Counted from the first letter of the stretch, positions 33,827-44,303 are shown. The stretch: DNA of 45,108 bases from an uncultured Spartobacteria bacterium (GCA_903882875.1 CAIRYQ010000031.1:1-45108), one strand, 5' to 3'. Numbers and translations: made by a program. The notes: generated by a model not told the origin, from the sequence alone.

Positions 33827-36800
33827 TCACGCAGCCTTGCGGAACAGCCGCCCGATCCTGCGGCGCTCACGGAAACCGACGAATGCAACCAGCCCAATTG
33901 CGCCGAAGATCGTCGCGGGCTCCGGCACAGGGACGATTTCGTAAAGCCCGCCGCCGACATTGAACGCGATCGATCCCGGCGCGTGTCCCGTGAAGGAAAT
34001 CTCGCTCAGGAAAGTCGAGTCCACCGGCCCGGCGCTCGCCACGAGAAACTGATCCGGGTTGCCACTGGTAAATTCGGTGCCCGTCCAGTTGTTCACTGTG
34101 AGCCCGCCGCCCGTCCATGCCGCGGAGGAAAATTGCAGGTGGACGTTGTTGCTCGTGCCAAAGTCGAGCGTCGAGTTTGCCGAGAGCGTGAGCGCGCCGA
34201 GCGTGTCGCTGAAGCCGCCGGTGTTCAGCGTGCCGCCGTTGAAATTCACGCCGGTGCTGCCACCAATTTTGTTTGCTCCGCCGAGCAGCAGCGTGCCGCT
34301 CGTGAGCCGCACCATGCCGGGCGCGAATGAATTCGCGGCCGAGGGATTCACGGTCACGGATTTCGTATTGTCGGAAAAATTGACCTCGATCGTGCCTGCG
34401 CCGCTGGCCGCGCCGGTGAGCGTGATGCTGTTGCCGCCGGTGATCTGGTTTCCGGCGACGTTGTTCACCACGATGCTGTTTGCCAGCGAACGCGTGCCGG
34501 AGTCGGAGGCCAGCGCGCCGCCGTTGAAAGTCACGCTGCCGCTGCTGAACGCGGAGTTGTTCCCCGCGATCACCGTGCCCGCGGTGAGCGTCGTGCCGCC
34601 GGTGAAGCTGCTCGCACCCGTGAGCGTGAACGTGCCGGCGCCGACTTTTGCAAAAGCGCCGGTGCCGGAAATGCCGCCGCTGAACGTGGTGCTCGCGCCA
34701 TTTCCGCCGACAGTGAGCGCGCCGCCGGTCGTCGTGCCGAGCGTGACACTGCCCGCGCCCGCGAGCGAGCCGAGGCTTTCCGTGAAATCATGCACATCGA
34801 GCGTCGCGCCCGATACGACGGTCACATCCTGGCCGTTGGTGAGCACGCTGCTCGCGGTGAATTGCACCGTGCCCGAGTTCACCGCGAGCGTGCCGGTGAA
34901 AGTATCCGCACCGCCGAGCTGGAGCGTGCCTGTTCCGCCCTGTGCGAGCGTGCCGGTGCCGGTGATCGCGCCGGGCACGCTGCTCGTACCCGCGCCGACG
35001 AATGTGAGTGCGTGCCCCGAAAGATCAATCGGTCCGCTGAGCGCGAGCGAAGCGCCGGATGCCGCACCCATCGCCGCATCGGCGGAAAGCTGGATCGGGC
35101 CGTTCCAAGTCGCCGCGCCGACATCCACACGCAGCGCGCCCGCGCCGCGCTGCCGGAGCCTGCGATGATGAGCGGCTCGCTGCTCACGGTGATTCCCGCG
35201 GCGAGGATGATCTGGCAGCCCGCGAGGACTTCGGGATCGCCGAGCGCGTTGTTTGAGAGGACGTGGATGGTCCCGCCGGAGACGGTGATGAGGCCGGTGA
35301 ACGAGCTGCTGCCCGAAAGGCTCCATGTGCCCGATCCGCCCTTCGTGAGCGAACCCGCGCCGGTCTGGATCGCCGCGCTGATTGCAAAATTCCCCGAGCC
35401 CGCGAGCGCGAGATTCATCCCGCTGCCGGTGATGCTCGTGCCGCTCACGGTGAGCGTGCCGCCGTTGTTCGTCCAAGTCTGCGCCGCCGCTCCGTTCACG
35501 CTCGTGATGCCGCCGGTGCCGATGGTCAGCGTATTCGTGCCGCCGATCGTCGCGGTCGCACTGCCCTAGGTGAAATTGAGGCTCTTGTCGAAAAGTCCGC
35601 GCCGAGCGTGTTCGTGAGGTTCGTCGCGCCGCTGGTCGTGGTAAAAGACACGTCGGTCGTCGCGCCGGGGATTTGGAGCGTGTTCGTCGTCGCGCCCGCG
35701 GTGGTGAACCAATTCGTCGGATTCGCACCCGTACCGAACGTGTTCCACTGCGCGCCCGCGCCGCCATTCCAATAAGCAACCGCAGGCGTCGTGACCGCGG
35801 TGACGACCAGATTTTCCGCCGTGGCCGTGTGCGAGAGCGTGTAGGCGAAGCCGCCATATCCGGCCGTGCCGAGCGAATACGCGCCGGTGAGCGTGTCGCT
35901 CGCGAAGGTGACGAGCGGATACGTGCCCGCCGCGAGCACCGTGCCCGCGAGCGGCGTGAGATTGATGACCGCGCCGCTCGCATTCACCTGCGCCTTTTGC
36001 AGAACGACGACCTTGTCCGTGCTGCTCGCACCGGTTTCGAGGTTGATCGCCGAACTCGCACCCGCCGCGCCGCCAAGGATGAGCGTGACTGTGCCTGCGC
36101 CGCTGCTGTTGCCGGTGACGGTGAGCGTGTTGATCGCGCCGTCCACGAGATTGAGCGAGCCGCCGCCGACATTCACCACGCCGCCTGTCGCGCTCGACGA
36201 GCTGCCAAATGCGCCTGAGCCGGCAACCGAGCCGCCGGAGTTCACCGTGATGGTCGTGCCGGAGACCGAGCCGGTAATGAGCAGCACACCGGCGTTCACA
36301 GTCGTAGCGCCGGTGTACGTATTCGCACCGCTGAGCGTCTGCGTGCCGGCGCCCACTTTCGTGAGTCCGCCCGTGCCGATCAGCGTGCCGGAAAAATTCG
36401 TCGAGGTGTTGTCATTGCCCGTCGTGAGCGTCGCCGAGCCGAGGTCAATCGTGCCCGCGCCGGAGATGGAGCCGACGCTCTGCGCGTAGTTGCCCGCAGT
36501 CACGCCGACCTTGGTGGTTGGCGCGTTCAGCGAGAGCGTGGCACCCGCACTCACGTTCACCGCGCTGCCCGAGGGAATCGCGTTTGCCACGCCGAGGAAG
36601 AGCTTGCCTGCCGTGATGTTCGTCGGGCCCGTGTAGATGTTCTGCGCGTTGAACGCGATCCAGAAGAGCGTGTTCACGCCGTCCTTCGAGATGCCGCCGG
36701 AGCCCCTGATCACGCCGTTGAAAATGATGTCGTAGCTCGCTGCCGGGCTGTAAAAACCATTCGGATTCGCGATCAAATGGATGCCCGGTGAGAGCACGAT

Positions 36801-37402
36801 GGCCGTGTTCACGATGCTCGCCGGAAAAGTCCGCGCCGAAGTGCCGTAGTAGGAAATGGTGCCGTTGAGATTGAACGCGCCCTTCACCGTGCCGGAATCC
36901 GCAAGCGTCGTCTGTGCGGTCACAGTGCCGTCGCCGAACGTGATGTTGCCCGACGTCGGGCTCTGGCCGTGGATATCGAACGTGCCGCCGAGCATCGTGA
37001 GATCGCCGGACGTGGGAAATGCGGCGGACGAATTCAGCGAAAGCGTGACTGCGCCATTTTTCACGAGGCTGCCGCCAGTGCCCGTGGTGTTGCCGGAAAA
37101 AGTCGTGCTGGTCGTGTCGCCGACCGTCACCGCGCCGGTGCCGAGATTCAGATCGTGCGCCGTCGTCGTGCCACCGCCCGCAAAGGTGAAGTCGCCATTG
37201 ATCGTCACGCCGTAGTTCGCATTCGTGAACGTCGCATTCCACGTCGCGCCGGTGTGCCACCGCCCGGGTAGCTCGCGCCCGCCGTCAGATCCGTCGCCGT
37301 TGTGAGCACATCCTTCTCGGCGTTCGCCGCCATCGCGCGGCTGGTCCACGGCGTCGTGTGGGAAAGGAGCATCCCCAGCACGATGCGGGCGATCTGCGGC
37401 AA
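33827..37402 (-). pseudogene. broken autotransporter beta-strand-repeat protein with PEP-CTERM tail
   Basis: On the minus strand the reading is: hydrophobic N-terminal segment ('ARIVLGMLLSHTTPWTSRAMA', possible TTG start at 37402), many autotransporter-associated beta-strand repeats ('GTGGLTKVGAGTQTLSGANTYTGATTVNAG' and variants), and a C-terminal PEP-CTERM signal ('VPVPEPATIFGAIGLVAFVGF' plus a basic tail). Four lesions break it: a frameshift near 37260 ('ASYPGG' / 'WHTGATWNATF'), one near 35590 ('LGADF' / 'DKSLNFT'), an in-frame TAG at 35566-35568, and one near 35145. In an intact form this would be a surface protein of roughly 1,200 residues sorted by an exosortase. Either decaying or, since shifts lie in short runs, an artefact of sequencing; the substitution to TAG favours decay. 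Confidence 0.75.
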
Positions 37403-37755
37403 TCTGCGCGGCCCGCGGCCGCATTCGCTGCTCGCCGATGCTTCACATTCAGTCCGACCGTATGGGAAAGAAGACCACTGCTCATACGTCCCTCATCGCG
37501 TGGAGCGATGACGGGGGAGCGTAATCATTGCGGTGTTTCGGGTTCATTTTGGAGAGCCCGCTACCTAGCAACCCTGATACATCTACGGACTTTCCCTCAG
37601 AATTTCTGAGGGTTTGCCGGAATTATTATTCTCAGTCTTCCACACGCCACTTCCGCGTTTTCCCCATTCCTGCGTCCAACGGCCATGCAGGAACACCCCG
37701 TATTCGCACCGGAGACGATGCAGTTTTGCCCGGCCGATTCTGACCCCGCGCCAGA
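37403..37755. other. gene-less gap with a hairpin
   Basis: About 350 bases between the efflux pump stop and the broken repeat protein. It holds a perfect 7-bp inverted repeat, CCCTCAG (37594-37600) and CTGAGGG (37606-37612), with a 5-base AATTT loop. The strand that would end the efflux operon has no T run after it, so it is either a weak terminator or a leader stem of the downstream gene. I see no promoter or small gene I can defend. Confidence 0.4.
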
Positions 37756-40700
37756 TCAGGCTTCGACCGCTTTGATTTCGTGTTCCGCGGTCACACGCAA
37801 CGTTCCGACCCCGCGTTTCCCCGCAGACCGGTCGCTCGCGATGAGCATGTAGATCGCCGGCAGCACGAAGAGCGTGAAGAGCGTCCCGATGATCATGCCG
37901 GAGACGAGCATGATGCCGATGCTGTTGCGCGAGCCAGCGCCGGGACCGCTGGCGAGCACGAGCGGGAAATGGCCGGCGACGGTCGCGCACGAGGTCATCA
38001 GGATTGGCCGCAGGCGTGTGCCCGCGGCCTCAGTCACGGCTTGGAGTTTCGCCATGCCGGATTCCTGGAGCGAGTTGGCAAACTCCACGATGAGGATCCC
38101 ATTTTTCGCCACCAGCCCGACGAGCGTGATGAGGCCGACCTGACTGTAAATGTTCAGCGTCGTGAAGCCGAGGAAGCTGAACAGCAGCGCGCCCGACAGC
38201 GCGAGCGGCACCGAGCCGAGCAGGATGATGAACGGATCGCGGAAGCTCTCGAACTGTGCGGCGAGGACGAGGAAGATGAGCACGATCGAAAGCAGCAGCG
38301 TCGTGCTCAGCTTGCTGCCCTCGACACGGAGCTGCCGCGCCTCGCCCGCGTAGTCTATCGAGAAGCCCCGCGGCAAAATTTTCGCGGCCTCGTCCTCCAG
38401 GACTTTCAGAGCCTGATCGAGCGTGACGCCCGGCGGGATCGCGCCCTGGATTTTCGCCGAGTTGAGTTGCTGGAAACGGTTCAGCGTGCGCGGCTCGGTG
38501 GACTGTTTCACACTGGCAAATGTCGAGAGCTGCACGAGTTTTCCGCCGGGGCCGCTGACGTAATAATCCTTGAGCTGCTCGGGGTTCAGCCGCTCGGTGC
38601 GGCGCACCTGCGGGATGACCTTGTAGCTGCGCCCCTGGATGCTGAAGCGGTTCACAAAATTGCCGCCGAGCATCGTGCCGAGATCCGCGCCGACCTGCCC
38701 GAGATTCACGCCGAGCGACGCCACTTTGTCCCGGTCGAATGCCACTTCGGCCTGTGGCATGTCGTACTTCAGATCGGAATCGGCGAACATGAAGACACCG
38801 CTCGCGTACGCCTTTGCCACGAGCTGGTTCGCAAATTCGAGCAGGTCTCGCGGCTCGGCCGTCGAGGCGATCACAAACTCCAGCGGGAATTGTCCGCCGC
38901 CCGGAAGCGGCGACGGCGTGGTCACGATGACGCGCACACCGGGGATCGCGCTGACCTTCCCGAACGCCTCGGGGAGCATCTGCTCGGTCGTCCGCTTTCT
39001 TTCGCTCCACGGCTTCACACCCATCCCCGTAACGCCGCCGAACGGCTGCGTGAGCTGAAACGTGTGCTTCGTCTCCGGGATCGATCGGAATGCCTCGTTC
39101 ACCTTGTCGGTGTAGAGCGAGGTCTGCTCGATCGTGGAATTCGGCGAAGCCTGCACGATGCCGAGGATCACGCCCTGATCTTCCTTCGGCGCGAGTTCGG
39201 ACGGCGTGAACAGGAAGAACGGGACACCGAGCAGGATCACGATCACCGCGAGCGTGATCGTCACCGGCCGCCAGCGGAGCGAATTGGAAAGCGCGCGCAC
39301 GTAGCGTTTGCGCAGCCCGTCGAAGCGCCGGTTCACCCAGCCCGCGAAGCCGCGGTGCGAATCGCCCTCGCGCAGGAGCTTCGAGGACATCATCGGCGAA
39401 AGCGTGAGCGCGACGACACCGGAAACGATCACCGCCCCCGCGAGCGTGAACGCGAACTCTCGGAAGAGCGTTCCGGTGAGCCCGCCTTGCACGCCGATCG
39501 GCGCATAGACCGCGGCGAGCGTGATCGTCATTGCGATGATCGGACCGACGAGTTCGCGCGCGCCTTTGATCGCCGCATCGAACGGGCCGAGCCCCTCGTG
39601 CAAATGCCGCTCCACATTTTCCACGACGACGATCGCATCGTCCACGACGAGCCCGACGGAGAGCACGATGGCGAGCAGCGTGAGCAGGTTCAGCGTGAAG
39701 CCGAATGCGAGCATGAGGAACGCCGCGCCGATCAGCGAAATAGGGATCGCGAGGACGGGGATGATCACCGAGCGCCACGAGCCGAGGAAAAGGAAGATCA
39801 CCACGACGACGATCACAAGCGTCTCGGTGAGCGTGCTCATGACTTCGCTCAGCGCGTCCTGGATGTATTTCGTCGCGTCGTACGGCACGCCGACTTTCAT
39901 CCCCGCGGGCACCTGCCGCTCGATTTCGGGAATCTCCGCGCGCACGGCCTTGATCACGTCGAGTGAGTTTGCAGTGGGCAGCACCCAGATGCCCATGAAG
40001 GTCGCCTTCTGCCCGGAAAAGCGCACGTCCATGTCGTAGTCCTCCGCGCCGAGTTCCACCTCGGCGATGTCCTTGATGCGGACGATCGCGCCGCCATGCT
40101 CGCGGATCGCGAGTTCGCGGAATTCGTCGGCATTCCGCAGGTCGGTGTTGGCGATGAGGTTGATCGAGGTCATCGAGCCCTTCGTCGTGCCGACGGCGGA
40201 GAGGTAATTGTTCGCCGCGAGCGCCGCCCGCACCTGGCTCGGAGAGATGTTCAGCGCCGCCATGCGATCCGGCTTCAGCCAGACGCGCATCGCAAACGTG
40301 CGCGCGCCGAGGATGTCCGCCTTTTGCACGCCGCTCACGGCGGTGAGCTTCGGCTGCACGACGCGCGTGAGATAGTCGGTGATCTGGTTCGGCGTGAGAT
40401 CGTCCGACGAGAAGGAAATGTACATCTGCGCGAACTGCGTGTCGCTCAGCGTGAGCTCGATGATCGGCGCCTCGGCCTCGGGCGGGAGATCGTTGCGCAC
40501 CTGCGCGACCTTCGCCTGCACCTGCGTGAGCGCGGCGGTCGTGTCGTAGTTCAGCTTCAGGTGGACGGTGATGATGCTCAGGCCCTGCGAGCTGCTGGAA
40601 TCAATGTAATCAATCCCGTCCGCGCTTGCGATGACGCGCTCCAGCGGCGTGGTGACAAAGCCGCGAACAAGATCCGCATTCGCGCCGATGTAGCGCGTCT

Positions 40701-40842
40701 TCACGTTCACCACCGCGATGTCGCTGCGCGGGTACTGGCGGACATTCAGCGAGCGGATGGACTGCAAGCCCGCGAGCAGGATCACGAGGCTGACCACGCT
40801 CGCAAACACGGGCCGCCGGATGAAAAAATCAGTGAATTTCAT
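37756..40842 (-). CDS. RND (HAE1) efflux pump, AcrB/MexB type
   Basis: A 1028-residue inner-membrane proton/drug antiporter with twelve membrane helices in two homologous halves. It starts 'MKFTDFFIRRPVFASVVSLVILLAG', has two large periplasmic porter loops, and the proton-relay aspartates in helix 4 ('VGLVVDDAIVVVENVERH'). 'IGALFLMLAF' and the second-half 'LTLVGLVAKNGILIVEFAN' are RND signatures. It exports toxic compounds with the adaptor encoded just upstream and an outer-membrane channel that is not in the window. The start at 40842 is fixed by the conserved first helix. It follows the adaptor by 13 bases. Confidence 0.95.
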   Translation of the reverse strand: MKFTDFFIRRPVFASVVSLVILLAGLQSIRSLNVRQYPRSDIAVVNVKTRYIGANADLVRGFVTTPLERVIASADGIDYIDSSSSQGLSIITVHLKLNYDTTAALTQVQAKVAQVRNDLPPEAEAPIIELTLSDTQFAQMYISFSSDDLTPNQITDYLTRVVQPKLTAVSGVQKADILGARTFAMRVWLKPDRMAALNISPSQVRAALAANNYLSAVGTTKGSMTSINLIANTDLRNADEFRELAIREHGGAIVRIKDIAEVELGAEDYDMDVRFSGQKATFMGIWVLPTANSLDVIKAVRAEIPEIERQVPAGMKVGVPYDATKYIQDALSEVMSTLTETLVIVVVVIFLFLGSWRSVIIPVLAIPISLIGAAFLMLAFGFTLNLLTLLAIVLSVGLVVDDAIVVVENVERHLHEGLGPFDAAIKGARELVGPIIAMTITLAAVYAPIGVQGGLTGTLFREFAFTLAGAVIVSGVVALTLSPMMSSKLLREGDSHRGFAGWVNRRFDGLRKRYVRALSNSLRWRPVTITLAVIVILLGVPFFLFTPSELAPKEDQGVILGIVQASPNSTIEQTSLYTDKVNEAFRSIPETKHTFQLTQPFGGVTGMGVKPWSERKRTTEQMLPEAFGKVSAIPGVRVIVTTPSPLPGGGQFPLEFVIASTAEPRDLLEFANQLVAKAYASGVFMFADSDLKYDMPQAEVAFDRDKVASLGVNLGQVGADLGTMLGGNFVNRFSIQGRSYKVIPQVRRTERLNPEQLKDYYVSGPGGKLVQLSTFASVKQSTEPRTLNRFQQLNSAKIQGAIPPGVTLDQALKVLEDEAAKILPRGFSIDYAGEARQLRVEGSKLSTTLLLSIVLIFLVLAAQFESFRDPFIILLGSVPLALSGALLFSFLGFTTLNIYSQVGLITLVGLVAKNGILIVEFANSLQESGMAKLQAVTEAAGTRLRPILMTSCATVAGHFPLVLASGPGAGSRNSIGIMLVSGMIIGTLFTLFVLPAIYMLIASDRSAGKRGVGTLRVTAEHEIKAVEA

Positions 40843-40855
40843 GCGCGCGATCCGG

Positions 40856-41983
40856 TCAGGAATTCGGTGGATTCGGCCGCGGCTCGTTGCCGGGCTGCAC
40901 GCTGTTGTCCACGCGCACTGGCGCACCGGGCCGCAGTTTGAAAACGCCCGCGGACACCACTTCGTCGCCGTCCTTCAAGCCGGACGACACCGAGACCTGA
41001 TCGCCGCGCGTCGGCCCGAGTTGCACGACCTGCTGCTCGACGATCTTCGCAGGCTTTCCGTCCGGCCCCGGTTTTTCGCGCACAACGAAAACAGAGTCCC
41101 CGTACGGCGCATACGAGATCGCGGACGACGGAATGGCGAGCACGCCGCTGCTCTCGGGGAGCAGCACTTCGACATCTGCAAACATGCCGGGCCGCAGCCG
41201 CAGCTCCGCATTTTTCACCGTGGCCTGGACGAGAATGTTGCGCGTGTTCGGATCCACGAGCGAGTCAATCGCCGTGATTTCGCCCTCGAATTTCACCGCG
41301 TCCAGGCCGTTCACCGAGAGGCGCACTTTCCGCCCTGTCTCGATGGATGCGAAGTGCTGCTGCGGCAGGGAGAATTCGACGAAAATCGGATCGAGCGACT
41401 GGAGCGGGACGATCGCCGCGCCGGGATTCACATACTGCCCGAGGCTGATCTGGCGGATGCCCACAAGCCCGTCGAACGGCGCAGTCAGCCGCTTCCTCGC
41501 GACCAGCGCGCGCATCTCCTCGACGGACGCCTTCATCTGCTCGAGCTGGCTCTCGGCGGTGTCCCAGTCCGACTGCGCGATCGCCTTCTTCGTGATGAGA
41601 TCGCGCTTCCGCTCAAGGTCTGTCTTCGCGAGACTGAGCTTGGCCTCCGACGAGCGGAGCTGCGCCTCCTCCTGCTGCGTGTCGAGCTTCACGAGCAGGG
41701 CGCCTTTCGTCACCGCCTTGCCGGATTCAAATGCGATCTCCGATACGATCCCCGCGAGATCCGTGCTCACCGTCACGCCATTCACGGCCTTCAGCGAACC
41801 CACGGCACGCAGCACCGGCTGCCATATCTGCGGCTTGACGGTCACGGTCGTCACCGCCGTCGGCGGCGGGCCGAATTTTGCACCCGCGGCCATCCCCTTG
41901 CGGACGATCGTGTATTTCCAAAACCCGATGGCCGCGATGAACGCGGCCGCCAGGACGAGCATGATGAGCATTCGTTTCGTCAT
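40856..41983 (-). CDS. RND efflux periplasmic adaptor (membrane fusion protein)
   Basis: A 375-residue adaptor. It begins with a membrane-anchoring helix ('MLIMLVLAAAFIAAIGFW'), then a first half-lipoyl strand ('SGKAVTKGALLVKLD'), an antiparallel helical hairpin (about residues 110-165, 'AQLRSSEAKLSLAKTDLERKRDLI'), the second lipoyl half ('APFDGLVGIRQISLGQYVNPG'), a beta-barrel and a membrane-proximal domain ('VSAGVFKLRPGAPV'). It joins the RND pump to an outer-membrane channel. Second gene of a compact three-gene operon, 16 bases after marR-like gene. Confidence 0.93.
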   Translation of the reverse strand: MTKRMLIMLVLAAAFIAAIGFWKYTIVRKGMAAGAKFGPPPTAVTTVTVKPQIWQPVLRAVGSLKAVNGVTVSTDLAGIVSEIAFESGKAVTKGALLVKLDTQQEEAQLRSSEAKLSLAKTDLERKRDLITKKAIAQSDWDTAESQLEQMKASVEEMRALVARKRLTAPFDGLVGIRQISLGQYVNPGAAIVPLQSLDPIFVEFSLPQQHFASIETGRKVRLSVNGLDAVKFEGEITAIDSLVDPNTRNILVQATVKNAELRLRPGMFADVEVLLPESSGVLAIPSSAISYAPYGDSVFVVREKPGPDGKPAKIVEQQVVQLGPTRGDQVSVSSGLKDGDEVVSAGVFKLRPGAPVRVDNSVQPGNEPRPNPPNS

Positions 41984-41999
41984 GAGAGAATGGCGGGCG

Positions 42000-42536
42000 T
42001 CAGCGCGCCGGAGAGGTGTGATTCGAGGGCTTCGGCACCGGGAGCCCGCGCTGGATTTTTTGCAGCAGCGCGACGAGCTGGCTGCGCTCGGTGCGGTTTA
42101 GCGGCTGCATCATTTTCGTCACAAATGCGAAGTAGCCGGGCACCATCGCGCCGAGGAGTTTCCGTCCCGCCGCGGTGAGCCGCACCAGCACGGTGCGGCG
42201 GTCGCCGGGATCGCTCCTGCGCGCCACGAGCCCGTCCTTTTCCAGCGTGTCCACGAGCCCGGTCATCGTTGCGCGCGTCACGCCCGCCTCGTCGGCGAGA
42301 TCCGCGGGCTTCGACTGCTGCCCGGCGCAGCGGTTCAGCAGCATGAGCACCATGAAGCGCCCCTGGCTGATGTCGTGCTTCGCGAGATGCGCGCCCTCCG
42401 CCGCGGCCACCGCGTCGCCGGTCCTCAGCAGGTGCAGGAACGCCTCGGAGGCCGACGGATTGAGCGTCGGGTATCGCTCCGCAGCCTTGAGCAGGCATTC
42501 GTAGCGAGGGACATCTTTGAGCATCAGAAGGGGCAC
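42000..42536 (-). CDS. MarR family repressor of the efflux operon
   Basis: A 178-residue winged-helix regulator. The HTH lies in 'KPADLADEAGVTRATMTGLVDTLEKDGLVARRSDPGDRRTVLVRLTAAG', with the D-x-R-D-x-R wing typical of MarR, flanked by the dimerising helices. The start is GTG at 42536: an AAGGAG (42552 to 42547 on the minus strand) lies exactly 10 bases upstream, whereas the ATG at 42524 is 22 bases from it and the frame above 42536 runs across the promoter. First gene of the operon; probably represses its own operon when no ligand is bound, via the palindrome in its leader. Confidence 0.9.
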   Translation of the reverse strand: MPLLMLKDVPRYECLLKAAERYPTLNPSASEAFLHLLRTGDAVAAAEGAHLAKHDISQGRFMVLMLLNRCAGQQSKPADLADEAGVTRATMTGLVDTLEKDGLVARRSDPGDRRTVLVRLTAAGRKLLGAMVPGYFAFVTKMMQPLNRTERSQLVALLQKIQRGLPVPKPSNHTSPAR

Positions 42537-42546
42537 GGTCGTGGTT

Positions 42547-42552
42547 CTCCTT
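42547..42552 (-). promoter_or_regulatory. ribosome-binding site selecting the GTG start of the MarR gene
   Basis: AAGGAG on the minus strand, 10 bases from GTG at 42536. It decides the start of the regulator gene and overlaps the operator candidate. Confidence 0.7.
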
Positions 42553-42561
42553 AAATTTAGG
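42549..42561 (-). promoter_or_regulatory. candidate MarR operator
   Basis: CCTTAAATTTAGG (plus-strand reading) is an odd-length palindrome with one mismatched pair around a central A. It sits right after the predicted -10 box, over the transcription start and the ribosome-binding site, where a repressor would block transcription. AT-rich palindromes of this kind are typical MarR targets; the assignment is positional. Confidence 0.5.
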
Positions 42562-42564
42562 CAA

Positions 42565-42593
42565 CTGATAATAAGGCACCGAATCAAAGTCAA
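42565..42593 (-). promoter_or_regulatory. sigma70-type promoter of the efflux operon
   Basis: On the minus strand TTGACT (42593-42588) and TATCAG (42570-42565) are 17 bases apart, a good -35/-10 pair in an AT-rich window. Transcription would start near 42558, giving a leader of about 20 bases before the GTG start at 42536. Confidence 0.55.
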
Positions 42594-42747
42594 GCCGCAG
42601 CTTTTTTCCGTGCCAAAAAATACGCGCGTACGGATCCTGCGCCGCGGATTCGGGAGGGCAGGGCCGACGAACGAAACACGCTGTGAACCGAGGCGCGGGG
42701 ATTTTCACACGTTTGCCCGTGCCCCTCACGCTTGCTCTCGGCGGCAA

Positions 42748-44070
42748 TTATTTCGATTTCAGGCCCGCGGTATTCACCGCAATGACGCGGTATTGGTGCG
42801 TCTCGCCGGGCGCGGCGCTTTTGTCCGTGAAGTGCATCTCGGCGAGCGGCTGCACGGGCGTGTCGCTGTATTGCAGGTTTTGAAAAAGGGGACGTCCGAA
42901 GGGATTCCTGCCCTGTTCGGGGACGGTCGCGATTTGCGCGCCGTCGCGCTCGATGATGAAGTGCGCGATGCCGCTCTCGAGATCGGCCTCGGCGTTCCAA
43001 GTGATGTCGTTGCCTTTCACCTGGAGATTTGTCGGCGCGGGCGGCGGCGTGGTGTCGGCGACGCCGGTGTCCTTCACGTATTGCATCCACGATTTCGCGA
43101 TCGTCTCATTTGGCAGCCAGACGGATTTTTCCTTGTCGCCGGAAAATTTTGCGGCGGGAACGGCTTCGCTTCCGAGCAGCGGCGCGAGCCACGCGCCGTC
43201 GCCGGGCATCGGCTTCAGCGGCTCGCCCGCTTTTTCCGCCAGCCGCGCGGTGAGGCACGCATCGAGCCACGGGATCGCGAGGTATCGCTGGTTGCCGCAC
43301 TCGTGCGCGGTGAGCGGATCCACGGCCACACCGATGAGCCCTCCTTTCGCCCGCAACGCGGTGAAGAACGCCTCGTTTGCAGGCCACACTCCGGCGAAGC
43401 GGCCGTCCTTCACGGTCACGCCCTCCTTCGTGCCCATGTTGCACATCAGCGGCACGCGGAGCGCGGCATCGGGAACGGCGTATGCCTTGATCGCGGGCCG
43501 TGCAGGATTGGCTCCGAGCAGCGGCACGCCGGAGCGCAGCCACGCGGCGGCGACGCGGTCGGGATGCAGGAGCACCATGCCGCCCGCCCAATGTCCGCCG
43601 CCGCTGTGTCCCCACAATGCCCACGGCACGGCGGCGAGTTCCGGGTGGCCGGACTTTGCGCCGAGGTCGGCGAGGGATTTTTGAAAGACGGCGTCGGAAC
43701 CGTTGCGCGGGTCGCACCACATCTGGCAGTCGGCCTTTTCCGGCTGCTCGTAGGATGGCGCGAGGAGCGCGCAGCCGTGCCTTTTCGCGAGCGCCTGCCA
43801 GTGCAGATCGAATGCGCCCGTGAGTCCCGATTTGCACGAGCCTTCGCCGCAGCCGTGCTGGTGGACGATCACGCCGCGCAGGGTCTTCACGCCCGGCGGA
43901 AGCCAGACGGTGTAGTTCACCGGGAAGATCAGTTCGCCCGGTTTCGTCGAGGCTTCGTAGCGCACGCGGAAATAGGGCGGGTCCGCGGGCGGGAATACAT
44001 CGTAAGGCGGCTGCTGCGCTGAGAGCGGAGCGGCCACGGCGAGAAACAGGAGGAGGAAAAGGGAACGCAT
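42748..44070 (-). CDS. secreted alpha/beta-hydrolase with C-terminal fibronectin-III-like domain
   Basis: A 440-residue exported protein. Signal peptide [18 protein letters not shown], then a hydrolase core with an oxyanion-type '[11 protein letters not shown]' and the nucleophile elbow G-H-S-G-G (serine at about 156, '[11 protein letters not shown]'). After about residue 330 a linker '[13 protein letters not shown]' opens a fibronectin-III-like module ending '[15 protein letters not shown]'. It has several cysteines between residues 74 and 119 that could form disulfides. It is probably a secreted esterase acting on polymers, the C-terminal module aiding attachment; the substrate is unknown. 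The long extension upstream of 44070 would cross the palindrome cluster and is rejected. Confidence 0.82.
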   Translation of the reverse strand: MRSLFLLLFLAVAAPLSAQQPPYDVFPPADPPYFRVRYEASTKPGELIFPVNYTVWLPPGVKTLRGVIVHQHGCGEGSCKSGLTGAFDLHWQALAKRHGCALLAPSYEQPEKADCQMWCDPRNGSDAVFQKSLADLGAKSGHPELAAVPWALWGHSGGGHWAGGMVLLHPDRVAAAWLRSGVPLLGANPARPAIKAYAVPDAALRVPLMCNMGTKEGVTVKDGRFAGVWPANEAFFTALRAKGGLIGVAVDPLTAHECGNQRYLAIPWLDACLTARLAEKAGEPLKPMPGDGAWLAPLLGSEAVPAAKFSGDKEKSVWLPNETIAKSWMQYVKDTGVADTTPPPAPTNLQVKGNDITWNAEADLESGIAHFIIERDGAQIATVPEQGRNPFGRPLFQNLQYSDTPVQPLAEMHFTDKSAAPGETHQYRVIAVNTAGLKSK

Positions 44071-44303
44071 GGGATCGAAGGAAAAGTCACGATGGCGGGG
44101 AAGTTGCAAGCACGGCTGGCGGGCGCCGTGAGATGGCGCAATCGCATCAAAGAGAGGCCGTCCTTCCTGCGTGGGACGCCGCGCGGGCGGAGGACAGTGG
44201 CTCCATTTGAATGAGACGGGATGCATTCTCGTTGTCTCGATCATGCTCCTGCTCTCGAAAACCCGGCTGACAGAGCAGGGGAGGATCAAAACCAAGAGAC
44301 AAG
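44071..44303. other. intergenic, no feature recognised
   Basis: Stretch between the esterase start and the palindrome cluster. It must contain the esterase promoter; no clear motif seen. Confidence 0.3.

Noticed and set aside
32444-34330. 628-residue plus-strand open frame
   Set aside because: Antisense to the anchored protein and to the PEP-CTERM gene; composition is that of a high-GC shadow.
34059-35168. Plus-strand frame rich in Pro/Val/Ser (369 residues)
   Set aside because: It mirrors the glycine/threonine-rich repeats on the other strand; no signal peptide and no start signal.
37780-39966. 728-residue plus-strand open frame opposite the efflux pump
   Set aside because: Dominated by R, H, E and D with no recognisable domain; it is the shadow of the RND gene.
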